Shown here: positions 1 through 7,906 of the stretch, in pieces
Layout: the number at the start of each line of letters is the position of its first letter
How positions within the stretch are numbered: position 1 is the first letter of the stretch
Assembly: GCA_036013505.1 (NCBI GenBank)
Contig: CP107851.1
Span: 8,170,001-8,234,000 of the forward strand
Length of the DNA: 64,000 nt
Direction of reading: 5' to 3'
Source of the DNA: Streptomyces sp. NBC_00510
GTDB taxonomy: Bacteria > Actinomycetota > Actinomycetes > Streptomycetales > Streptomycetaceae
Program-made: the position numbers and the translations under genes
Notes under the pieces: model-generated
Seen by the model: only the letters and a program-made list of their open reading frames with translations
Database searches by the model: none
What the model was told of the DNA's origin: nothing

Positions 1-25
1 CACCCTCAGCGTAGGACGGACCGGC

Positions 26-562
26 TCAGTCGAAGGCGACCACCAGCCGGACGCCGTCCGGCCCGAAGCGGCCCGCGAGGGCCTCCATCACGGCGAAGAC
101 ATGGGGCCGGTGCGTGCCCTCGCCCAGGACCAGGCCCGCGGTCAGCGGCTCGTAACGGCATTCCCCCGCCGGCCCGCTCCAGGTGAACCCGCCCGTGGCG
201 CCGTCCAGTTCGGGCGGCCGCGGCCCCAAGGCCGCGACCACGTCCGGCGGCCACACGGCCGGTACGAAACACCGGTCGGGCGGTCCCGGCTGCGACGGCC
301 GCCACCACGTCACCCGGCCCACGAAGTGCTCGGGGACGGCAGCCCGGTCGGCGGCGGCGTGCTCGGCCCAGGTGACCCAGCCGGCCCCGTCCATCGCCCC
401 GGACTCCACCCACGGCGCGAGCCCCTCGCGGAAGCGGCCGGACAGGTCCTCCGGCGGGCCCCGGCCCGCCGCGAGAGGGCGGAACCCGAGGGTGTTGCGC
501 ACCCCGAAGAGGAAGCCGAAGGAGGCGTGGTCGACCTCGTCGTGCAGCAGCCACAGGTCCAT
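26..562 (-). CDS. Hypothetical protein, 178 aa
   Basis: I do not recognise a family. The reading frame has strong Streptomyces codon bias and begins MDLWLLHDEVDHASFGFLFG, a sensible soluble N-terminus rich in aromatic residues, with no signal peptide or membrane segment. The frame stays open upstream to 658, but that extension is Arg/Pro-rich and looks non-coding, so I place the start at the ATG ending at 562. No good ribosome site is visible there, so the start is uncertain. It is followed on the same strand side by the GlxA-like regulator at 731-1690, which lies upstream of it, and the two could be co-transcribed. Function unknown; it may be a small conserved Streptomyces protein. Confidence 0.6.
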   Translation of the reverse strand: MDLWLLHDEVDHASFGFLFGVRNTLGFRPLAAGRGPPEDLSGRFREGLAPWVESGAMDGAGWVTWAEHAAADRAAVPEHFVGRVTWWRPSQPGPPDRCFVPAVWPPDVVAALGPRPPELDGATGGFTWSGPAGECRYEPLTAGLVLGEGTHRPHVFAVMEALAGRFGPDGVRLVVAFD

Positions 563-730
563 CGCGCCGACCCGGGGTTCGCCGTCGTGGAACTCCGTAC
601 CTGCCGGCGGATGGCGGGCTCGACGCCGGCGTAGATGTCCGTTCCCACGGCTCCGCACCGTACAAGCGTCCGGGGGAAGGCGCGCGCCGATTGCCTGCCG
701 CGACGACGGGGCCTGCCGGGATCACAGGGC

Positions 731-1690
731 TCATCGGCCGCGCAGGGCCCCGGCCGTCGTGCCCGTGCGGTCGCGGAGCAGGACGCGCAGGGTGTTGGCG
801 TGCTCGTAGCCCACGCGGCGGGCGACGACCTCGACGGGGAGGTCGGTGGTGCGCAGCAGGTGCGTGGCCTGTTCGACGCGCAGGTCCTGCACGAAACGGA
901 CCGGGGACACGCCCAGGACCCGCCGCACGGCCCGCTGCAGGGTCCGCTCACCGACCCCCAGGGCGCGGGCCGCCTCGGCGATGCTGATCGGCTCCTCCAG
1001 ACGCAGCCGCACCCAGCGCTCGAAGCCGGCCACCGTCGGATCGGCCTGGGCCAGGGCGCTGGGGATGGTGTACGCCGACTGCGACGGGCGCTCGTCCACC
1101 ACCAGGTAGCGGGCGACCAGATCGGCCAGTGCCGGGCTGGACATGCGCACCACCGCCAGCGCCAGGTCGACGTGGCCGAAGGCCGCGCCCGCCGTCGTGA
1201 CGCCGTCGCAACTGGTCACCATGCGGGTCTCGTCGACCGTGACGGCCGGGTAGCGCTGCCGGAAGACCGGGGCCAGCCACCAGCTGGTCGTGGCGCGCTG
1301 CCCGTCCAGCACCCCGGACTCGGCGAGCAGGAAGGTGCCCGTGCACGCCGAGGCGACGGGCCTGCCGCGCTCGCGCGTGGCCGCCACCAGACGGCGCACC
1401 GCGGCCGTGCCGGGCCCCGAGACGCGCTCCACGAGGGCGTCCGGCCGGCGCTCCGCGAGTGCCGGGACGAGCAGCAGATCCGCGCTGGCGGCCTCGCCGG
1501 CCGGTGACGTCGCCACCGTGTGCCCGGCGCCGGTGCGGACCCGGCGGCGCGGGCCGACCGTCGTCACGTTCCAGGCGGGCGGCGGCTGCGGGAGCTCGCC
1601 GCGCATCGCGTTGGCCGCCTCGAGGACGTCGAGGACCGCCGAGAGACCGGAGTCGAACACACCGTCGTACGCCACCACTGCCACGTCCAT
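731..1690 (-). CDS. GlxA-family AraC-type transcriptional regulator (DJ-1/PfpI + HTH)
   Basis: A 319-aa protein with an N-terminal DJ-1/PfpI-like amidotransferase fold (residues about 1-180; VAVVAYDGVFDSGLSAVLDV at the start, and a nucleophile-elbow-like VASACTGTFLLAESG) and a C-terminal AraC double helix-turn-helix (about 215-315; ISIAEAARALGVGERTLQRA, then VVARRVGYEHANTLRVLLRD). Regulators of this build usually sense a small metabolite or stress and control adjacent genes. The ATG at 1690 is chosen because a TACCGT -10-like box sits seven bases upstream, implying a leaderless transcript. The gene is divergent from the monooxygenase gene at 1813, and an 8-bp-arm dyad lies across the promoter. 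A second regulator of the same family lies at 3328-4356. Confidence 0.88.
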   Translation of the reverse strand: MDVAVVAYDGVFDSGLSAVLDVLEAANAMRGELPQPPPAWNVTTVGPRRRVRTGAGHTVATSPAGEAASADLLLVPALAERRPDALVERVSGPGTAAVRRLVAATRERGRPVASACTGTFLLAESGVLDGQRATTSWWLAPVFRQRYPAVTVDETRMVTSCDGVTTAGAAFGHVDLALAVVRMSSPALADLVARYLVVDERPSQSAYTIPSALAQADPTVAGFERWVRLRLEEPISIAEAARALGVGERTLQRAVRRVLGVSPVRFVQDLRVEQATHLLRTTDLPVEVVARRVGYEHANTLRVLLRDRTGTTAGALRGR

Positions 1691-1692
1691 GA

Positions 1693-1721
1693 CGGAAACG
1701 GTATCGAACGCGTCGTTTCCG
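1693..1721. promoter_or_regulatory. Inverted repeat over leaderless promoter of the GlxA-like gene
   Basis: CGGAAACG (1693-1700) and CGTTTCCG (1714-1721) are perfect 8-bp arms separated by 13 bp. On the minus strand the box TACCGT (1698-1703) sits seven bases before the ATG at 1690, so the dyad covers the -10 region and start of a leaderless transcript. A likely autoregulatory operator, possibly shared with the divergent gene at 1813. Confidence 0.5.
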
Positions 1722-1812
1722 ACGCTGGGGGGAGTGGTGCCGCGCGGCATAGGTTTCCGGTGTCCGGCCGGACGACGTCCACCACCGCACGACCACCGAG
1801 ACGGAGCACACG

Positions 1813-2112
1813 ATGACGAAGATCGGTCTGCTGGCCCGCATCGAGGCCAGGCCCGAGCACGCGGAGGAGGTCGCGGCCATGCTGCGCGACGCACTGGCGG
1901 CGGCCCGGGAGGAGGAGCACACCGTCACCTGGTTCGCGTTCCGCGAGGACGCCACCACCTTCGGGGTCTTCGACACCTTCGAGGACGAGGCGGGGCGCGC
2001 CGACCACCTGTCGGGCCGCATCGCCGCCGCCCTGGCGGAGGCGGCGAAGACGACGCTCGGCTCGCCGCCGGACATCCGCCCGGTGGACGTCCTGGCGGCC
2101 AAGCTGCCCTGA
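1813..2112 (+). CDS. Antibiotic biosynthesis monooxygenase (ABM) domain protein, putative quinol monooxygenase
   Basis: A 99-aa single-domain protein. It opens MTKIGLLARIEARPEHAEEV, the beta-strand plus helix start of the ABM/YgiN dimeric ferredoxin-like fold, and continues with TWFAFREDATTFGVFDTFED, the second strand pair. Members act as dimers on quinones or polyketide-like aromatics using no cofactor, or serve as small stress proteins. It is the first of three co-directional genes (DUF4326 protein at 2151, HD protein at 2638), divergent from a GlxA-type regulator, so it is probably under that regulator's control. Substrate cannot be told from sequence. Confidence 0.85.
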   Translation: MTKIGLLARIEARPEHAEEVAAMLRDALAAAREEEHTVTWFAFREDATTFGVFDTFEDEAGRADHLSGRIAAALAEAAKTTLGSPPDIRPVDVLAAKLP

Positions 2113-2150
2113 CGCCCATCGGCGCCCCGGACCGTGGGAAGGAACAGGTC

Positions 2151-2471
2151 ATGAGCGAGACCGAGCCCAGCACCACCGTCGTCAACCTCAAGGGCCACCG
2201 CGACGACCCCGCGTACGCGGACGTCGTCTACGTGGGCCGCCCGACGCACCGCGGCGGCTGGCACCTGGCCGGCTCCCCGCTGGCCAGCCCCTACCGCCCG
2301 GGGCCGGACGGCACCCGCCAGGAGGTCCTCGACAAGTACCGCGAACACCTGCTGGGCCGCCCCGACCTGCTCGCGATGCTGCCCGCGCTGCGCGGGCGCA
2401 GGCTGGGCTGCTGGTGCCTGCCCGAGCCGTGCCACGCGCAGGTCATCGCGGAACTCGCCGACGCGTCCTGA
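2151..2471 (+). CDS. DUF4326 domain-containing protein
   Basis: A 106-aa protein. The core VYVGRPTHRGGWHLAGSPLA, the helix with a DKYREHLLGRPDL pattern, and the C-terminal LGCWCLPEPCHAQVIAEL with closely spaced Cys/His residues match the DUF4326 family, small proteins also common in phages and actinomycetes with no established activity. The Cys-x-Cys-x4-Cys-His cluster could bind a metal; this is inference. GGAAGGAAC lies eight bases before the ATG. The gene sits between the ABM protein and the HD hydrolase in the same direction. Confidence 0.8.
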   Translation: MSETEPSTTVVNLKGHRDDPAYADVVYVGRPTHRGGWHLAGSPLASPYRPGPDGTRQEVLDKYREHLLGRPDLLAMLPALRGRRLGCWCLPEPCHAQVIAELADAS

Positions 2472-2637
2472 CCCCCGTCCCGCCGGGTACCGCCGGCCGG
2501 ACGCGTGTCCCGATCCGAGGGTCGCACGTCCGTCCGGCATCCGGCGGGGACCGCCGCCGCGTCCGACGATGGATCCAACGGCACCGGGCGGCCCGCCCGG
2601 ACGCCGCCGGAACCGGAAACCTGTCAGGAGATTCGAC

Positions 2638-3276
2638 GTGGCTGAAATCATCGCGGACATCGAGGTGCCCGGCACCCTGCTCGTGACGGAGGCGACCGAA
2701 CTGGTGCGCAAGGCCGCCGACCCGGTGGTCTTCCACCACTCCCGCCGGGTGTACTTCTGGGCGTCGATGCGCGGCCGCAACCGCGGGTGGGACTTCGACC
2801 CCGAGCTGCTGTACGTCGGCGCCCTCTTCCACGACCTCGGACTGACCGACACCTACGCCCGTACCGACCAGCGCTTCGAGATCGACGGCGCCGACGAGGC
2901 CCGCCGCTTCCTGCTGGAGCACGACGTCGCCGAGGACCGCGCGCGGGTGGTGTGGGAGGCGATCGCCCTGCACACCACGCCGGAGATCCCGTGGCACATG
3001 GCGCCCGAGATCGCCCTGGTCACCTCGGGCGTCGAGGTCGACGTCCTCGGCTTCGGGTACGACGAGATCACGCCCGAGGAGCGCGAGGCGGTCGTCGCCG
3101 TCCACCCGCGGCCCGACTTCAAGAACAACATCCTCAAGGAGTTCACCCACGGCATCGCGCCGCGCCCCGGCACGACGTTCGGCAACGTCAAGGCCGACGT
3201 CCTGGAGCGCTTCGTACCGGGCTTCGTCCGCGGGAACTTCGTGGACACCATCCTGCAGTCGCCCTGGGCGGAGTGA
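2638..3276 (+). CDS. HD-domain hydrolase, cyanamide-hydratase-like
   Basis: A 212-aa protein of the HD superfamily. Metal ligands are visible in order: His-His at 33-34 (VVFHHSRRVYFW), the HD doublet at 65-66 (GALFHDLGLT) and a further His in the EAIALHTTPE segment near 120. The overall pattern resembles the cyanamide hydratase/urea-forming branch rather than nucleotide phosphohydrolases, but substrate is unproven. The GTG at 2638 is preceded by AGGAG at ideal spacing. It ends 51 bp before the convergent GlxA-type regulator. Together with the ABM and DUF4326 genes it forms a compact cassette between two GlxA regulators. Confidence 0.82.
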   Translation: MAEIIADIEVPGTLLVTEATELVRKAADPVVFHHSRRVYFWASMRGRNRGWDFDPELLYVGALFHDLGLTDTYARTDQRFEIDGADEARRFLLEHDVAEDRARVVWEAIALHTTPEIPWHMAPEIALVTSGVEVDVLGFGYDEITPEEREAVVAVHPRPDFKNNILKEFTHGIAPRPGTTFGNVKADVLERFVPGFVRGNFVDTILQSPWAE

Positions 3277-3327
3277 TCCGGCCGGAGGCGGCCACGGCGG
3301 CCGGGGTGGCCGGGGCGGGCCCGCCCC

Positions 3328-4356
3328 TCACCCCTCCCGGGTGCCGTGCGGCCGGGTGGTGCGGAAGCGGTCGCGGTACGCCCCCGGGCTGACGCCCAGA
3401 CGGCGCCGGAACGCCCGGCGCATCGTCTCCTCCGACCCGAAACCGCTGCGCCGGGCCACCACGTCGAGGGCGTCGTCGCCCGCCTCCAGCAGCGCCTGCG
3501 CGGCCTCGACCCGGACGCGTTCGACGTACTCCGAGGCCGTGCCGCCCGTCTCGGTGCGGAACAGCCGGGTCAGATGACGTGAACTCACCCCCGCCCGCGC
3601 CGCCAGCGCGGGCAGGCCGTGGTCCCCCGAGGGATCGGCGGCCACCTGGTCGAGCACCTCGCGGAGCACCGAGTGCGCGGGGTGCCTCGGGCTCTGCCGC
3701 ACGCTGAACTGCGACTGGCCGCCCGGCCGCGCCATGAAGACGACCAGGAACTTGGCGGCCCTGCGGGCGATGTCCGGCCCGAGGTCGGACTCGACCAGGG
3801 ACAGCGTCAGGTCGATCCCGGCGCTGATGCCCGCCGAGGTGATGAACCGGCCGTCCCGTACGAAGATCGCGTCGTCGTCCACCTCCACCTTCGGGTAGCG
3901 GGCGGCGAGGTCGCCCGCCAGCCGCCAGTGCGTCGCCGCCCGCCGTCCGTCCAGCAGCCCTGTCGCGGCAAGTGGGAAAGCGCCGGCGCAGACGGAGGCG
4001 ACGGTGCGGGAGCGGTCCGCGAGCCGGGTGATGCCCTCCACGAGCGCGGTGTCGGAGACCGCCGCCCACCAGTCGGGACGCCCGGGGATGACGAGGGTGT
4101 CGACCGGGAAGTCCACCTCGCCCAGCGACAGGTCCGGCATGAGCCGCAGCCCCGCGGTGGTGGTCACGGGCCCGCCGTCCGGCGAGACGGTGCTCATCAC
4201 GTAGTGGGCGCCGTACTCGTTCGCCGCCGCGTACACGTCCAGCGGACCGGTCACGTCCATCAGCTGCAGCCCGTCGAACAGCAGCACCAGGACGCGGTGC
4301 GGCGGGACGGCGGGGGCGGTCCCGGAGGGCTTGTGCGGGTTCACGCGGGGCGTCAC
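3328..4356 (-). CDS. GlxA-family AraC-type transcriptional regulator (second copy)
   Basis: A 342-aa protein with a DJ-1/PfpI domain (HRVLVLLFDGLQLMDVTGPL, residues about 18-37; SVCAGAFPLAATGLLDG at the nucleophile elbow with the expected Cys) and a C-terminal AraC HTH pair (about 235-335; LAARAGVSSRHLTRLFRTET, then VARRSGFGSEETMRRAFRRR). The GTG at 4356 is chosen because GAGGAACGA lies directly upstream; the frame is open further but that part is Arg/Pro-rich. It is convergent with the HD-domain gene. Both ends of the ABM-DUF4326-HD cassette are therefore guarded by regulators of the same family, similar in architecture but not recent duplicates by eye. Confidence 0.9.
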   Translation of the reverse strand: MTPRVNPHKPSGTAPAVPPHRVLVLLFDGLQLMDVTGPLDVYAAANEYGAHYVMSTVSPDGGPVTTTAGLRLMPDLSLGEVDFPVDTLVIPGRPDWWAAVSDTALVEGITRLADRSRTVASVCAGAFPLAATGLLDGRRAATHWRLAGDLAARYPKVEVDDDAIFVRDGRFITSAGISAGIDLTLSLVESDLGPDIARRAAKFLVVFMARPGGQSQFSVRQSPRHPAHSVLREVLDQVAADPSGDHGLPALAARAGVSSRHLTRLFRTETGGTASEYVERVRVEAAQALLEAGDDALDVVARRSGFGSEETMRRAFRRRLGVSPGAYRDRFRTTRPHGTREG

Positions 4357-4483
4357 TCTCGTTCCTCGGGGTGCGGGCCGGCGTCCGGCGGGAGTGGCGC
4401 CGGCACCCATGTGGCTCGCCTCCCGGGGACGTTGGGCCGGCCCGGTCCTGTCCGGTCCGTCATTGTCGCCCACGCGCGTGCGC

Positions 4484-4930
4484 CTACGACGCCGGGCTGG
4501 TGACCCCCGCGACGGACCGCTGGAGCGGGGCGAGGTGCCGCGTGGTCACCACGCGGCGGCCGCGCTCGTCGTCGTGGATGCACGTGGACCCGGCCAGCCG
4601 GCGCACGATCTCCAGCCCGCGGCCGTGCTCGTCCGGCGGGGTGCTGTCGAGGGAGGTCCCGTCGTGGTGCCGGGCAGCGCCGCTGTCGGTGACGGTGATG
4701 ACCAGACCGTCGTCGTGCATGCACAGCCGGACCGACATCTGCGCCCTGCCGTGGCGCGCGGCGTTCGCCGCGAGCTCGTCGACGATCAGTTCGGCGGCGA
4801 TGCGGTCCTCCGCGGTCAGTCCCCACAGCCCCAGCAACTCGGACGTGAAGTGCCGCGCGGCGCCCACGTAGGCGGGCTCCGCCGGCTGCACGAGTTCCGC
4901 CGAGCGGTTGGGGGTGGTGTCACCGCACAT
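4484..4930 (-). CDS. RsbW-like ATP-binding protein (HATPase_c, anti-sigma-type kinase)
   Basis: A 148-aa GHKL ATPase. The N box (ELIVDELAANAARHG, about residues 65-80), G1 box (VTDSG) and G2 box (GRGLEIVRRLAG) are all present, so it should bind ATP. Streptomyces encode dozens of these stand-alone RsbW/SpoIIAB-like proteins, which pair with SpoIIE-type phosphatases and anti-anti-sigma factors; a SpoIIE phosphatase occurs at 55182-56312 but is not adjacent. I chose the ATG at 4930 because GAAGGG is upstream; the ATG at 4948 is an alternative adding six residues. Its partner is unknown. Confidence 0.85.
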   Translation of the reverse strand: MCGDTTPNRSAELVQPAEPAYVGAARHFTSELLGLWGLTAEDRIAAELIVDELAANAARHGRAQMSVRLCMHDDGLVITVTDSGAARHHDGTSLDSTPPDEHGRGLEIVRRLAGSTCIHDDERGRRVVTTRHLAPLQRSVAGVTSPAS

Positions 4931-5073
4931 GACGTGTGGGCCCTTCATGGCTGAGGCCGCGGTCCCGGCGACCGCGGGGTCGCCCCACCGGCCACGCCGC
5001 CTTGCGGCACACCGCGACGTCGGCCTCCCTTCCGGCCGCCGTGCCGGGCGCCGCTCCCGTCCCCCCGCGCGGA

Positions 5074-5088
5074 TAGCGTGGACGTGTG
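5074..5088 (+). promoter_or_regulatory. Leaderless promoter -10 box for the metallophosphoesterase gene
   Basis: TAGCGT at 5074-5079 lies six bases before the GTG at 5086, the spacing that puts the transcription start on the start codon. No ribosome-binding site is present. A -35 element is not obvious. Confidence 0.5.
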
Positions 5089-5586
5089 CGTCTTCTTGTG
5101 ATGTCCGATACACACCTGCCCAAACGTGCCAAGGAGCTTCCGGCCGAACTACTCGACCGGATTCCCGAGGCCGACGCGGTCCTCCACGCCGGCGACTGGG
5201 TCGACGCGGCGACCCTCGACCTGCTGCAGGCGCGGTCCCGCCGGGTGATCGGCGTGTACGGCAACAACGACGGCGCCGAGCTGCGCGCGCGGCTGCCCGA
5301 GGTCGCCCGGGCGGAGCTGGGCGGACTGCGCTTCGGGGTGGTGCACGACAGCGGCCCGGCCCAGGGGCGCGAACGCCGCTGCGAGGAGCGCTTCCCCGAC
5401 CTGGACGTCCTGGTCTTCGGGCACAGCCACATCCCCTGGGACAGCACGGCGCCGGGCGGGCTGCGGCTGCTCAACCCCGGATCGCCGACCGACCGCAGGC
5501 GTCAGCCGTACGGCACCTACCTCACCGCCGAGGCGGCCGGAGGCGCGCTGACCCAGGTGCGGCTGCACGAACTGCCGCGACGCTGA
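5086..5586 (+). CDS. YfcE/MJ0936-family metallophosphoesterase
   Basis: A 166-aa calcineurin-like phosphoesterase. All metal-site blocks are visible: D8-x-H10 (MSDTH), G36-D37 (HAGDW), GNND at 58-61, H86 (VVHDSG) and GHSH at 111-114. The usual GxH in the fourth block is VHDS here, still retaining the His. Family members are dimetal phosphodiesterases of broad specificity. The start is a leaderless GTG with TAGCGT six bases upstream. It is convergent with the FtsK-like gene, separated by 21 bp. Confidence 0.9.
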   Translation: MRLLVMSDTHLPKRAKELPAELLDRIPEADAVLHAGDWVDAATLDLLQARSRRVIGVYGNNDGAELRARLPEVARAELGGLRFGVVHDSGPAQGRERRCEERFPDLDVLVFGHSHIPWDSTAPGGLRLLNPGSPTDRRRQPYGTYLTAEAAGGALTQVRLHELPRR

Positions 5587-5607
5587 CCCGCGCGGCGACG
5601 GTCCGGC

Positions 5608-7224
5608 TCAGTGCTCGAGCGCCGGGTCGCCGGCCGGCCGGACCGCGCCCGAGGGCCCGGAGACCCTGATCGCCCCGGGAGCCTGCGCGGCCTCCGCCTC
5701 CCGCTCCTGCGTCCCGGGGGCGACGTCCGCGGGCGGCAGCAGCGCCATGACCGCCTGGCGGTGCCCGTCGCTGGCGTCCTCGTCGAAGGGGTCCGGGGTC
5801 GCCGGCACCTGCACCCGGAGCACCGGCCCCGAGCCCAGCCGCACGTAGCCGCGGCCCGGCGGCACCTCCGCGGCGGACGTGGAGCACTGCGGCGCGCCGA
5901 GCACCGCCTGGGTCTGCTCCGCGGTGACCGCGCCCAGCAGCACCCGGGCCCTGGTCTGGGCGATGACGACCGGGGAGAGCGCCTCGGCGCCGTCGAGGTG
6001 GTCGGCGACGACGACGGTCACCCCGGCCGCGCGGCCGTGCCGCAGCGGGATGTCCAGCAGCTCCTGCGGGTCGGGGCGGCTCTCGGCGTGCGCGAGCTGG
6101 CTGAGCACGGTCGGCCGGTCGACGAGGATCCACAAGGGGCGTCGTACGTCGTCAGGGGCGGTACGTCCCGCCTGCCGGGCCCGGTTGACGGCGATCAGAC
6201 GGCGCTCGGTCTCGTGCGCCGCCCACTCCAGGGTGGCCAGCGTGCCCGCGAGGCCGCTCTCGACGGCCATCACGCCGGGCCGTCCGGTCAGGCACGCGTA
6301 CTCGCCGGTCCCGCTGCCGTCCACGACCACGAGGTCGCCCTCCGGCAGCACCTGGAGCGCGATGGAGCGCAGCAGCGTGGTGGTGCCCGTGCCGGGCTGG
6401 CCGAGGGCGAGCAGGTGCGGCTCGGTGGAGCGCGGGCCGGTGCGCCACACGACCGGGGGCGCGTCCCTGACCTCCTCGCCGTCCTCGACCGGGACGGTGC
6501 GCTGCACCGCCTCGGGGTCGGTGAAGCCGAGCACCGTCTCGCCCGGGGAGGTGACGAAACGCTGTGCGGCGATGCCCGTGGGCAGCGGGGGGAGTGCGGT
6601 GAGGGTGAGGTGGTTCTCCTCCTCGTTCCACTCGAAGCGGTACTCGCGGCCGCGCCCCACCTTGGCGTGCAGCACGTGCTCGACGCGGGCCCTGGCCGTG
6701 GCCTCGCCGTCGGTGAAGTAGGCGGGGTACTTGAGGTGCAGGCGGACCAGCCGCCCGTCCTCGAAGACGTGGTCGCCGAAGGCGTTCTCCCAGCTGCCGT
6801 CGTGGGCGTAGATCGGGCTGGGGTCGTCGGCGACGGACAGGTACGGCACCAGGGCCTCGTACAGCGCGGTCAGCCGGTCGCTCTCCGCGCCGCTCGGTCC
6901 GGTCGGGGCGGGTGTGCGGTCCCGGCCCATCCAGCCGGCGGAACCCATCCAGGCGGCGACCATCAGGTAGGCACCGTAGGGCAGCAGGACCAGGACGAGG
7001 AACCCGGCTCCCACGGAGGCCATCAGCGCCGGTCCGCGCCGGTCCTTGGGCGTGCTGCCCCACCAATCGCGCGCCCAGCCGGCCTGGCGGCGCAGCCCGC
7101 GCGCGATGACGAAGAGCGGGTGGAGGACGTCCGTGGTGCTGTCGACGGCGGCCCGCGCGAGCTCACGGCCGCGGGTGAGCGAGGGGCGGCTGCTCAGGAG
7201 TGCGGAGAGGGGACGCCGGACCAC
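5608..7224 (-). CDS. FtsK/SpoIIIE-like membrane ATPase with degenerate Walker motifs
   Basis: A 538-aa protein with a cytoplasmic N-terminus, a hydrophobic stretch near residues 68-96 (one long or two short membrane segments), a middle domain of unknown fold (about 110-250), and a RecA-like domain from about 260. The P-loop reads LALGQPGTGTTTLLRS: the position of the invariant Lys of GxxGxGK[ST] is Thr. The Walker B-like strand LWILVDRP ends in Asp-Arg rather than Asp-Glu. The fold is therefore FtsK/TraB-like but may not hydrolyse ATP. The small membrane protein at 7332-7526 lies 107 bp upstream on the same strand and is probably its partner. It resembles conserved chromosomal Streptomyces transfer-like genes; I see no integrase or Rep nearby. 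Confidence 0.72.
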   Translation of the reverse strand: MVRRPLSALLSSRPSLTRGRELARAAVDSTTDVLHPLFVIARGLRRQAGWARDWWGSTPKDRRGPALMASVGAGFLVLVLLPYGAYLMVAAWMGSAGWMGRDRTPAPTGPSGAESDRLTALYEALVPYLSVADDPSPIYAHDGSWENAFGDHVFEDGRLVRLHLKYPAYFTDGEATARARVEHVLHAKVGRGREYRFEWNEEENHLTLTALPPLPTGIAAQRFVTSPGETVLGFTDPEAVQRTVPVEDGEEVRDAPPVVWRTGPRSTEPHLLALGQPGTGTTTLLRSIALQVLPEGDLVVVDGSGTGEYACLTGRPGVMAVESGLAGTLATLEWAAHETERRLIAVNRARQAGRTAPDDVRRPLWILVDRPTVLSQLAHAESRPDPQELLDIPLRHGRAAGVTVVVADHLDGAEALSPVVIAQTRARVLLGAVTAEQTQAVLGAPQCSTSAAEVPPGRGYVRLGSGPVLRVQVPATPDPFDEDASDGHRQAVMALLPPADVAPGTQEREAEAAQAPGAIRVSGPSGAVRPAGDPALEH

Positions 7225-7331
7225 GGGGAGCTCCAGAGGATCGTTGCGGGGACGGTACGACGGAACGGAACGGGAAGGGCCCGGTGCGGAGCGGCGCCGG
7301 GCCCGGTGGATCGGCCGTGCGGACGGCCGCG

Positions 7332-7526
7332 CTAGAACTTGATCCCGCCCAGGAGGCTCGCCAGGCTCGCCCCGCCGGCCTTGATGCTCGGGGCGATGGC
7401 GGTGCCCGCGAGGTAGAAGCCGAAGAGGGCGCAGACGAGCGCGTGGGACGCCTTGAGTCCGTCCTTGCGGAAGAACAGGAAGACGATGATGCCGAGCAGG
7501 ACGACGCCTGAGATGGACAGGATCAT
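7332..7526 (-). CDS. Small membrane protein, 64 aa
   Basis: It opens MILSISGVVLLGIIVFLFF, a first membrane helix, then a short basic RKDG turn, a second helix containing HALVCALFGFYLAGTAIA, and a Gly/Ala/Ser-rich C-terminus. AGGAG sits nine bases before the ATG. It is the first gene of the likely unit with the FtsK-like ATPase downstream. Unit organisation recalls the small Spd-type or conduit proteins next to TraB-like ATPases, but I cannot assign it to a named family. Confidence 0.75.
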   Translation of the reverse strand: MILSISGVVLLGIIVFLFFRKDGLKASHALVCALFGFYLAGTAIAPSIKAGGASLASLLGGIKF

Positions 7527-7581
7527 GGGGGCTACTCCTGTGTGATGGGGACTGTCACCATGAGTTGTTCCAGAATTACAG

Positions 7582-7609
7582 ATAGTAATATGTTCTGAAA
7601 AGAGGCAAA
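7582..7609 (-). promoter_or_regulatory. Promoter of the small membrane protein/FtsK-like unit
   Basis: On the minus strand TTTGCC (7604-7609) and TACTAT (7582-7587) are separated by 16 bp, and lie about 55 bases upstream of the ATG at 7526. Flanking half-sites CAGAA (7571-7575) and TTCTG (7593-7597) form a weak dyad over the -10 box. Confidence 0.42.
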
Positions 7610-7635
7610 TGGGTGATTTGTAGGGAAGTTCACCT

Positions 7636-7652
7636 GTTCAGCTTCGCTGAAC
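7636..7652. terminator. Short hairpin with T-rich flank
   Basis: GTTCAGC and GCTGAAC pair around a TTC loop, followed on the plus strand by TGTTTCTT. It could be a weak terminator or an operator; no plus-strand gene ends here, so its role is unclear. Confidence 0.3.
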
Positions 7653-7906
7653 TGTTTCTTCCGGGGTGATCCTCGCCGGTCGTCCGGCGTGTCATGTGGC
7701 AGGCCCCGCCGACGGAGCATCGAAGTCGCCCGTTCGAGTGATCAAAATCGTTAAGCTTCGGCCATGGCTTCTCGTGCGGTCCGCGCCCCCCGTGCCGGCG
7801 CGCACCGGCAGCACGCCCGGCAAGGCCAGGGCGGTAGGGGCCGCTTAGGGTGGATCACAAGCGGTTCCGCCCGCGCACGGCGAGCAGCCACGCCTAGTGA
7901 GGAACG

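Larger units (their letters stand above)
7527..7906. other. 380-bp AT-richer intergenic region
   Basis: No protein gene is supported. The stretch 7560-7670 is markedly richer in A/T than its surroundings. It holds the probable promoter of the minus-strand pair (7582-7608), a 7-bp hairpin (7636-7652), and, near the ankyrin gene, a TAGGGT -10-like box at 7846-7851 on the plus strand. Confidence 0.6.

Noticed and set aside
948..2852. Very long open frames on the minus strand opposite the ABM-DUF4326-HD genes
   Set aside because: Composition is Arg/Gly/Ala-rich without conserved motifs and the plus-strand genes have ribosome sites and domain patterns.
5608..7526. An integrated conjugative element of the TraB type
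   Set aside because: The ATPase resembles TraB/FtsK, but no integrase, Rep, att repeat or tRNA gene was seen nearby and GC is normal.
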